Shown here: positions 8,413 through 14,199 of the stretch, piece after piece
Layout of the letters: each line of letters starts with the position of its first letter
How positions within the stretch are numbered: position 1 is the stretch's first letter
NCBI GenBank assembly: GCA_964513655.1
Contig: CAZENQ010000019.1
Location: 1 to 43,954, forward strand
Direction of reading: 5' to 3'
DNA: 43,954 bases
DNA from: G020350405 sp964513655
GTDB lineage: Bacteria; Planctomycetota; Phycisphaerae; Sedimentisphaerales; Anaerobacaceae
The notes under the pieces: model-generated
Seen by the model: only the letters and a program-made list of their open reading frames with translations
Database searches by the model: none
What the model was told of the DNA's origin: nothing
Position numbers and translations under genes: made by a program

Positions 8413-9270
8413 TTAGGGTGGCCAATTTTCATAATAGTCACCCCACTGGAATCCAAAAGTGCCCAGCCATGGTGTAGATAAATCGCAGTCACAGGAACTG
8501 TACTCACTTAAGAGTGGTCTCAGCGCGGCAAAATTATTGTTCTGGTAACCGGCTGTTGTCCAGTTCGCTTTGGAATACGAAGAACCGTGATACTCGTCCT
8601 CAGGGTCCCATGCGGCATTAACAGGAGCTTGGTAGGTGGACCAAGTCAAAGCGAACAGCCATGCTCTTGTCCAACCTTTTCCACATAATTTATTGATTGA
8701 GCCCCAAAGGAAATAGTTGATTTCATAGACACTGTAGCAAAAGCCGTTTACGGCTGCACTGTCCTCGCAGTCCCCGCTACCCTTTGGGGAATCCCAAAGG
8801 TCTCGCAGAATGAACTGTTTAATGTCCCATCCTCGCGCGCTATACATCTGCTTGCAAACCTGTTTTCTTTGCTCTGGGTTGTCCTGCCATTCCTCAGTGT
8901 ATAGCGTCCGCAGTCGGGCCCTTAATTTTTTCAATCGATCTGATACGTCAGGTCCGCAATGGCCTGATTTTTGGCTCATGCTAAGACCAGCATGGTAAAG
9001 GGGGAAGCCGATGACATACGTTAGTACAACAGCTTGCATAATACGGAATATCAACGCCCTTATACCTATTCCAACCAGTAGACCCGTGGACGAAAACTTT
9101 CCCGTCGGGTCTCTATGATTCACCGGATTATTGTGGCCGTAGAGGTACTTGTGGAGTGATTGTGGGTCGCGGTTATTCCCGGCGAAGGGGTCCATACGGT
9201 TGAATCTGCCGGTTAGTGGGCTGTACCATCGGGCGCGGAGGTAGTGCTGCTGGGTGTTCTTATCGTACAT
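8413..9270 (-). CDS. Displaced RHS tip 4: core fragment plus Cys-rich C-terminal domain
   Basis: RHS core homology runs in frame from about 9384 (HLADTAGAITANFAYDAYG). The first usable ATG is at 9270, giving 285 aa. Core residues include LRARWYSPLTGRFNRMDPF and SLHKYLYGHNNPVNHRDPTG. A hydrophobic segment follows, then a Cys-rich domain: CGPDV (about residue 95), GWDIKQF (about 150), a CEDS segment, CYSVYEINYFLWG and LCG. The same series occurs in tip 2 at 12076 (CGPDV, GWDIHQF, CKDT, CYSSHEANYYLFG, LCG), so the two are homologous. The C-terminal 80 residues differ. I do not recognise a characterised toxin family. It has no visible ribosome binding site upstream of the core homology, so expression in place is doubtful. 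The partner gene is the ankyrin protein downstream. Confidence 0.75.
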   Translation of the reverse strand: MYDKNTQQHYLRARWYSPLTGRFNRMDPFAGNNRDPQSLHKYLYGHNNPVNHRDPTGKFSSTGLLVGIGIRALIFRIMQAVVLTYVIGFPLYHAGLSMSQKSGHCGPDVSDRLKKLRARLRTLYTEEWQDNPEQRKQVCKQMYSARGWDIKQFILRDLWDSPKGSGDCEDSAAVNGFCYSVYEINYFLWGSINKLCGKGWTRAWLFALTWSTYQAPVNAAWDPEDEYHGSSYSKANWTTAGYQNNNFAALRPLLSEYSSCDCDLSTPWLGTFGFQWGDYYENWPP

Positions 9271-9387
9271 TTCGCCGGCGTAGAGCAGTTTAGTGGCTAC
9301 GTCAGGAGGATTGAAGCCGTGGGCGTTGCCGTAGGCGTCGTACGCGAAGTTGGCGGTTATAGCGCCGGCGGTGTCGGCGAGGTGCGG

Positions 9388-9408
9388 AATCTCTGTTTAT
9401 TTATTTGT
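9388..9408. repeat. Junction sequence at the 5' edge of tip 4
   Basis: An AT-rich motif containing TCTCTGTTTATTTATTTGT lies three bases from the point where RHS core homology stops. The same 21 bases lie at 12973-12993, in the same position next to tip 2. In both cases core homology begins at the codons for HLAD and an in-frame TAA lies in the motif. Confidence 0.75.
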
Positions 9409-9440
9409 GGAAGAGCAAAAAAAGACATGGAAGTAGGACA

Positions 9441-9506
9441 TCAGATAAACTCCTTCTTCCATTTGACATTACCCTCTCTTCCCAGAATGCGACTAAACCA
9501 AGCCAT
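9441..9506 (-). pseudogene. Truncated duplicate of the candidate immunity gene at 9570
   Basis: On the minus strand this starts MAWFSRILGREGNVKWKKEF and then meets a TGA. The intact gene at 9570-10058 begins MGWFSRILGRDGNVKWKKEF, so this is a copy of its first 20 codons with a few substitutions. Upstream bases to 9558 also match the intact gene's leader. The rest of the gene is absent. It sits between the intact gene and tip 4, as a footprint of a tandem duplication. Confidence 0.8.
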
Positions 9507-9558
9507 CTTGTGTCCCCATATCGCACTAAAAGAACAACCATATCATCCAGTATACCAT
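9447..9558. repeat. 112-bp direct repeat, copy 1 (pairs with 9999-10110)
   Basis: The segment matches 9999-10110 at a constant offset of 552 bases with only a handful of differences by eye. It covers about 50 bases of leader and the first 20 codons of the candidate immunity gene. The offset is about the length of the intact gene, so copy 1 begins about 10 bases after that gene ends. Confidence 0.85.
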
Positions 9559-9569
9559 AGGTAATTTGT

Positions 9570-10058
9570 TTAATCAATCTTGGGAATCGGGTATTTTAAG
9601 ACATCCCCCTCAATCTTTACTCTAGGATGTTTTTTCCACTCATTATATTTATGTTTCACGGGGATCAAATCTTCTTTTCGCCAGGAAAGCACAAGCTTGA
9701 ACGTTTCATTTAGTAAGGCAAGCAGGGTCGGTTTTTCCAAAGAACACTTCTTAATTTCGGCATGCTTCGAATATCTAGTGAGTGTATCGTAATCATCAAC
9801 ATACCAGGTGCTAGCCATCCCAATATGTTCTTCGTCTTGTTTAATCACAAAGATTTGACCAAGTCCCCCTTTAGGATGCCTGAAACGGAAAGTCCAATCT
9901 GGACCGGAGTGGGAATACTTAACAATCATTAGGTTGTAGGTGGTAGCGAAATCATCCAGGACTTCTGAAATCCTGCTGAAGAAAGCTTCCAATTCGACAA
10001 ACTCCTTCTTCCATTTAACATTCCCGTCTCTTCCCAGAATGCGACTAAACCAACCCAT
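9570..10058 (-). CDS. Hypothetical protein, candidate immunity protein of RHS tip 3
   Basis: A 162-aa soluble protein with no signal or membrane segment. I do not recognise the family. It begins with GWFSRILGRDG, continues with a long helix (KKEFVELEAFFSRISEVLDDFA), then a beta-rich middle (NLMIVKYSHSGPDWTFRFRH and GGLGQIFVIKQDEEHIGMAS) and an ATYL-like helical part before a charged C terminus. That alpha/beta layout is common in small immunity proteins. It starts about 195 bases downstream of tip 3. The start ATG at 10058 is supported by conservation in the truncated copy at 9506. If tip 3 is an ADP-ribosyltransferase, a cytosolic partner would fit. The role rests on position only. Confidence 0.65.
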   Translation of the reverse strand: MGWFSRILGRDGNVKWKKEFVELEAFFSRISEVLDDFATTYNLMIVKYSHSGPDWTFRFRHPKGGLGQIFVIKQDEEHIGMASTWYVDDYDTLTRYSKHAEIKKCSLEKPTLLALLNETFKLVLSWRKEDLIPVKHKYNEWKKHPRVKIEGDVLKYPIPKID

Positions 10059-10110
10059 CTTGTGTCCCCATATCGCACTAAAAGAGCAACCATATCATCC
10101 AGTATACCAT
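9999..10110. repeat. 112-bp direct repeat, copy 2
   Basis: This is the copy within and upstream of the intact gene at 9570-10058. The partner is 9447-9558. The match stops upstream at about 10110, so the bases that could hold the gene's promoter (10110-10137) are not part of the duplicate. Confidence 0.85.
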
Positions 10111-10137
10111 GTATAGTGGGAATTTACACTTTGACAG
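10110..10137 (-). promoter_or_regulatory. Possible promoter of the tip 3 partner gene
   Basis: On the minus strand CTGTCA (10137-10132) and TATACA (10115-10110) are separated by 16 bases, a plausible sigma-70 arrangement about 50 bases upstream of the start codon. A private promoter would let the protective gene be made even if the tip is silent. Weak evidence from sequence alone. Confidence 0.3.
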
Positions 10138-10252
10138 CCAGTTTGTCAAGTTCAGTTTCAAATTATTTTCTTACATCTAACTGTATCAGTACTATTGTAG
10201 GATCAAATCTTCCATCCATTAGCGTCACACGTCAAAGGCCAAAACATACCCC

Positions 10253-11155
10253 TTATAGCGGCAGTCCCTCAGGGGAGCCTTTTGGTATCGGTATGGGTCC
10301 AAACACCGTCCCAAATCCACCAGAACCATCACGAAATATGTACTGATATCCTCCACCATCCAACAGCCCGTACACAGGATCATACTTTTCTGGCACTACT
10401 CCTTCACTTGTCGGTTCGAAACCTTCTTTCGGCCAAACAATGTATACGGCAGTTCGCGGCTCACCCAGTAACGCAAGAAACCATTTTGCCCACCAACCAG
10501 TTAAGTAAATATCTCTAGTACCATATGATCCCTCCGGGGGGTTCAGAGTAGCATCCCAGAGACCAGTAGCTACCAGTGACACAGCGTGCCTTTTATAACT
10601 ATAATGCAAGTATATCTCTTTTCTACGACTTCGGGGTAGCGTTCTAACCAAGTCTCTTGCAGCATCGAATACCTGTTTCAAACTCATGGCCATCGCTGCT
10701 GCCAGGGCAAATAGTAATTTTATCTGGCGTTCAGCTGCATCTTCTACCATACCTCGAAGCGCAGGATTTGCTACATAAGCAACGGCAATGACGGCAAAGA
10801 GTACTGCAACAATTGACCAAGTACTCATCGTATCAGCCAGTAGCATATTGCCAGCCGGATCAATTCCGTTAACCGGGTTACCATGGGCGTAGAGATACTT
10901 ATGCAAACTCTGCGGGTCAAGTTTATTTCCAGAAAAATCGTCGATTCTGTTGAATCTGCCGGTTGCGGGGCTGTAGTAGCGCGCGCGGAGGTAGTACTGC
11001 TGGGTGTTCTTATCGTACATTTCGCCGGCGTAAAGCAGGGATGTAGCGGCGTTGGTGGGTGAGAAGTTCAGAGCCCGGCCGTAGGCATCGTAATTGTAGC
11101 TTGCGGTTATGTCGCCGGCAGTGTTGGCGAGGTGCCTTACCGAGCCGTGGCCCAC
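10253..11155 (-). CDS. Displaced RHS tip 3: core fragment plus HYD1-like ADP-ribosyltransferase domain
   Basis: RHS homology starts at about 11178 (HKYL), 30 bases after the ankyrin gene. The open frame starts at a GTG at 11155 (300 aa). Residues 1-104 are core, with LRARYYSPATGRFNRIDDF and HGNPVNGIDPAGN. A hydrophobic segment follows (STWSIVAVLFAVIAVAYVA), then a helical linker. The last 125 residues contain IYLHYSYKRHAVSLVATGLW and YGTRDIYLTG. This fits the HYD1-type ADP-ribosyltransferase toxin pattern: an HYT-like motif, a helix, then a YGPGVYLT-like motif. The match is by motif memory, not by search, and the expected acidic catalytic residue is not assigned. No ribosome binding site is evident at the GTG. 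The partner is the gene at 9570. Confidence 0.65.
   Translation of the reverse strand: MGHGSVRHLANTAGDITASYNYDAYGRALNFSPTNAATSLLYAGEMYDKNTQQYYLRARYYSPATGRFNRIDDFSGNKLDPQSLHKYLYAHGNPVNGIDPAGNMLLADTMSTWSIVAVLFAVIAVAYVANPALRGMVEDAAERQIKLLFALAAAMAMSLKQVFDAARDLVRTLPRSRRKEIYLHYSYKRHAVSLVATGLWDATLNPPEGSYGTRDIYLTGWWAKWFLALLGEPRTAVYIVWPKEGFEPTSEGVVPEKYDPVYGLLDGGGYQYIFRDGSGGFGTVFGPIPIPKGSPEGLPL
10884..11032. repeat. RHS core repeat, copy in tip 3 (identical to 6622-6770)
   Basis: This is the second copy of the 149-base identical core segment. The corresponding segment of the intact RHS gene (about 14990-15138) differs at many positions, so tips 3 and 5 form their own core subtype. Confidence 0.8.
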
Positions 11156-11210
11156 ATAGCGTAGGTATTTATGTGCTGTTGAAGCTAAAAATTAGACTTA
11201 TTTGAAGCGT

Positions 11211-12053
11211 CTATTCCTTTGCTCCGTGCTGACGCAAGAAATCTGCTATTTCCTTGGTTTTGTCCCGTTCCAATGCAATTTTAAGAGGGGTTTTTCCTTC
11301 TTTATCTGCCATATTAACATCTGCTCCCTTCTCTACAAGATGCTTCACCGCCTCTAAGTTATTTGCTTGGTAAAATGCTGTTTGGTAAACTGCCAAATTA
11401 AGCGGTGTTCTACCATCCCCATCTTTCAAATTAATGTCAGCACCGTACGATAAGAGTAAGTCAATTATCCTCAATTGATCATCCAGAGAAATCTGCGCAC
11501 GGGATGAAACATAGTGAAGAGGTGCTTCTTCATCAAGTTTAGCCAAAGTGTTAACTGTTTTATGGGCACCATTGTCCAAGAGAATTTTTAGCATCTCGTA
11601 TATTAACTCCCCACGCCTTTTTAACAAATAGCCCTGGCTTAGAAGCTGACTACCCCTCCCAAATGATATGTTACATGCATACATCAACATAGTGAAATCC
11701 CCATGGAGCGTCGTCCCATTAACATCGTATCCCTCGGCAATCTTGCGTTTCATAAGGTCGAGGTCGTTATATAGAATGGCAAGCTCAAGGTCTGATTTCT
11801 TTTTAGATTGACTGACTTTGGCTATCTGAGTAGTATATATTAATAATACCACTGCGAATAGTATTAATGAAAATATGAACACAGAGTTCCGCTTGGCATA
11901 TAGTGACAACAGAAGGCTAACAGCAGCGATCGCAGCTGGTATAGCAAGGCAGTGAACGCTAAAATGCATTATAAAATGGAACGCGTAAAACAGGGTTATT
12001 AATGCCAATAAGCTTGACACTACTGCCATGTATGAACACAACTTGCCTGACAC
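11211..12053 (-). CDS. Membrane-anchored ankyrin-repeat protein, candidate immunity protein of RHS tip 2
   Basis: A 280-aa protein. Three or so hydrophobic segments fill the first 75 residues. The rest is built of ankyrin repeats: LELAILYNDLDLMKRKIAEG, ILLDNGAHKTVNTLAKLDEE, LLLSYGADINLKDGDGRTPL, and HLVEKGADVNMADKEGKTPL, ending HGAKE. The start is a GTG with AGGGA about 5-6 bases upstream. It begins 22 bases after the stop of tip 2, so the two could be co-transcribed. Related to the ankyrin protein at 7181, mainly in the last repeats, although the membrane part there is longer. Each follows a member of the same Cys-rich tip family, which supports a toxin-binding immunity role. Toxin neutralisation has not been shown. 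Confidence 0.7.
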   Translation of the reverse strand: MSGKLCSYMAVVSSLLALITLFYAFHFIMHFSVHCLAIPAAIAAVSLLLSLYAKRNSVFIFSLILFAVVLLIYTTQIAKVSQSKKKSDLELAILYNDLDLMKRKIAEGYDVNGTTLHGDFTMLMYACNISFGRGSQLLSQGYLLKRRGELIYEMLKILLDNGAHKTVNTLAKLDEEAPLHYVSSRAQISLDDQLRIIDLLLSYGADINLKDGDGRTPLNLAVYQTAFYQANNLEAVKHLVEKGADVNMADKEGKTPLKIALERDKTKEIADFLRQHGAKE

Positions 12054-12075
12054 AAGTATCCCTTTATGGGTATAG

Positions 12076-12972
12076 CTAGTCCGATTCGAAGTATTTTATA
12101 TGACCATCAGACCTTCGCCATTGAGCTTTCAATTTCTCGAACTTTACCTTACATGTAGTACTACACTTGAAACATGTATTTCCACACGAGACATTCGTAT
12201 TGCCAAATATACCTGCACGTATCCATGCCCGCTTACATCTGGGTCTATTTCCTGGCTCATACCAAAAAGCATATGTGTATAGAGCTGATGCCGGATATAA
12301 AAGATAATCCCCACACAATCTGGTCATTACACCAAAGAGATAATAGTTGGCCTCATGCGAACTATAGCATCCCCGTCCGATTTTAACAGTGTCTTTGCAA
12401 TCTTTACCCGTAGCACACCCTTCTGGCCATTCTCGACGAGTACCATAAACGTGGTCTGGTTTAAATTGATGGATGTCCCAACCCTGTCCAATATTCCATC
12501 TATCTACGCAATATGCTATCTTTTCTTTAAGAGGGAGCGGATCAAACCAGCTCACTATATTATCTTCTAATGACTCTAGTTGTTTTGTTACATCAGGTCC
12601 ACAAACATCAGGGTTCGCTACCGATGCTATTGTTAATATAATAGCAAATACAGCAATCGTCAACAATAAGCCAATAAAGAAAGTTCCGGTCGGATCTATT
12701 CCATTCACGGGGTTATTATGTGCATAAAGATACTTATGCAAACTCTGTGGGTCGCGGTTGTTTCCGGCGAAGGGGTCCATGCGGTTGAATCTGCCGGTTG
12801 CGGGGCTGTACCATCTGGCGCGGAGGTAGTACTGCTGTGTTTGCTGGTCGTACATTTCGCCGGTGTAGAGCAGGGAGGTATCGGCATTGGTGGGTGAGAA
12901 GTCCAGCGCCCGGCCGTAGCCATCGTAATTGTAACTTGCGGTTATGTCGCCGGCGGTGTCTGCGAGGTGCAC
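12076..12972 (-). CDS. Displaced RHS tip 2: core fragment plus Cys-rich C-terminal domain
   Basis: The frame opens with a GTG at the exact start of RHS core homology (HLADTAGDITASYNYDGYG), 298 aa. Core continues through LRARWYSPATGRFNRMDPF to NPVNGIDPTG. Then comes a hydrophobic segment (FFIGLLLTIAVFAIILTIAS) and a Cys-rich domain: CGPDV, GWDIHQF, CKDTVKIGRGCYSSHEANYY, LFG, and LCGD. A second Cys cluster (CGNTCFKC and a following CSTTCK) sits near the C terminus and could bind metal. The domain is homologous to the first part of tip 4. The series CGPD, WDI, C..V...C, NY..FG, LC recalls uncharacterised C-terminal domains of RHS-like proteins in other bacteria, from memory. No ribosome binding site of note is present. 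The partner gene is the ankyrin protein at 11211. Confidence 0.75.
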   Translation of the reverse strand: MHLADTAGDITASYNYDGYGRALDFSPTNADTSLLYTGEMYDQQTQQYYLRARWYSPATGRFNRMDPFAGNNRDPQSLHKYLYAHNNPVNGIDPTGTFFIGLLLTIAVFAIILTIASVANPDVCGPDVTKQLESLEDNIVSWFDPLPLKEKIAYCVDRWNIGQGWDIHQFKPDHVYGTRREWPEGCATGKDCKDTVKIGRGCYSSHEANYYLFGVMTRLCGDYLLYPASALYTYAFWYEPGNRPRCKRAWIRAGIFGNTNVSCGNTCFKCSTTCKVKFEKLKAQWRRSDGHIKYFESD

Positions 12973-12993
12973 AATCTCTGTTTATTTATTTGT
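12973..12993. repeat. Junction sequence at the 5' edge of tip 2
   Basis: Same 21 bases as at 9388-9408, containing TCTCTGTTTATTTATTTGT, again placed three bases from the edge of RHS core homology. Sequence on the far side differs (CAAGGAG here, GGAAGAG there). Confidence 0.75.
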
Positions 12994-13078
12994 CAAGGAG
13001 CGAATGATAGGATAGTGAGTAGAAAAATTTTCTACTCAAAGGATTTATGGCTGGATAGAAATTTTAGGAGGGACAATT

Positions 13079-13990
13079 TCAATCTATTGTCTGATTTTTA
13101 CATTTTGATGTTTCCTTCTTTTTCATAGAAATCAATATAAACGAGCAAATCAAACAACCCGGGGCAAAGAACAGGAGGCCACGAGAAGGTTTTAGTAACC
13201 AAAGTGTGAACGCCTCCTTCACTACAACAACCTCTTCACCTGTAGTTGCAACTTTTACAACACGTACAGGCCTACCAAGAGGACGGGGCTTATAAATATT
13301 TCCAAGGCTATCTCTAATCTCCTCAGGTTTTTCCGAACCAAACTCCTTATCGAAATCAAAGATGGCTTCCTCACTGATCAAATTTCCTTTAGAATCAAAG
13401 GATATTTTTTTATTTTTGTATTCGATTGCCACAATCAAATTATCCGCTTTATCAATTAACAATCGCCAATCTGACCCTCCTGGAATGCCTACAAACCAAC
13501 CAATGAGAAAGCTCCCGTCTGAATCGAAAATCTGTACTCTGTTGTAAGGGCGTGACAAGCAGTAAATCCGGCCTTTGCTATCTACTGTAATCGTTCTAAT
13601 ATCAGAAAGAGGAAATCGAGCTACAGAAGACACCATACGCAACCCTATCGCATCACTCATATAATCAGAAACAAATACAAATACAAATGTCGAAATCCAA
13701 AAAGCCACCGGTATGATAAAAAACTTTATTGCCGTGTTCCAGATTTGATATCGCCTCTTTCTTACTACCACTCCGAGAATCAGAAGAAAAACAAAGGCAC
13801 AGAGACATACCGGGATAGCTATCCCTGGTACCCACGGAAAATAGAAGGCTGCCAAGCTGATGATAGAAGCCAAAGGGCAAATAATGACAACGACAACTAG
13901 TACTAAAAGGGGAAGCATTAACAGAGGATTCTGCCTCTGCACCTGCGACTTAGCCCAATCAGCCAGTCTATTTAAATAATTCGTAATCAT
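13079..13990 (-). CDS. Membrane protein with NHL-like repeats, candidate immunity protein of the intact RHS gene
   Basis: A 303-aa protein from the ATG at 13990. The frame can start at a GTG at 14035, but no ribosome binding site is seen there, while AAGAG precedes 13990. Three hydrophobic segments lie in roughly residues 20-115 and one near the C terminus (SRGLLFFAPGCLICSFILIS). Between them, the segments IRTITVDSKGRIYCLSRPYN and NRVQIFDSDGSFLIGWF resemble NHL beta-propeller repeats, and DKADNLIVAI and KKISFDSKGNLIS continue the pattern. It lies about 210 bases downstream of the RHS gene, the usual place of an immunity gene. Membrane location would suit a toxin acting on or at the membrane. 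The role is inferred from position. Confidence 0.6.
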   Translation of the reverse strand: MITNYLNRLADWAKSQVQRQNPLLMLPLLVLVVVVIICPLASIISLAAFYFPWVPGIAIPVCLCAFVFLLILGVVVRKRRYQIWNTAIKFFIIPVAFWISTFVFVFVSDYMSDAIGLRMVSSVARFPLSDIRTITVDSKGRIYCLSRPYNRVQIFDSDGSFLIGWFVGIPGGSDWRLLIDKADNLIVAIEYKNKKISFDSKGNLISEEAIFDFDKEFGSEKPEEIRDSLGNIYKPRPLGRPVRVVKVATTGEEVVVVKEAFTLWLLKPSRGLLFFAPGCLICSFILISMKKKETSKCKNQTID

Positions 13991-14167
13991 GGAAAAGCTC
14001 TTGTTTTCGAGTTCATGATATAACCAAGTGACCACATTTTAGCGAAAAAACGGGCTATTGCAGCAACTATTTTTATGGAAAATGGTAATTCAAAGAAATA
14101 CACATATCAGTCCACATACATGTAGTGTGCTGGAGTACAAGGATATTGTAATCCAGCAGTCGATGTG

Positions 14168-14197
14168 TATGGCTAACTCACAGTGGAGTTAGCCATA
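14168..14197 (-). other. Hairpin directly after the RHS stop codon
   Basis: A perfect 12-bp inverted repeat (TATGGCTAACTC/GAGTTAGCCATA) with a 6-base loop begins three bases past the RHS stop codon. No T tract follows on the minus strand, so it is not a standard intrinsic terminator. It could protect the mRNA end or limit read-through into the downstream gene. Confidence 0.6.
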
Positions 14198-14199
14198 TG

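Noticed and set aside
13017..13037. 10-bp inverted repeat GAGTAGAAAA/TTTTCTACTC as a terminator for the 13079 gene
   Set aside because: The loop is a single base, the stem is AT-rich and no T tract follows on the minus strand. It may be chance in an AT-rich spacer.
5590..14000. Transposon or integrase as the mover of the tip modules
   Set aside because: No transposase, recombinase or terminal inverted repeats were found between the modules. The repeated RHS core itself is enough to explain exchange by homologous recombination.
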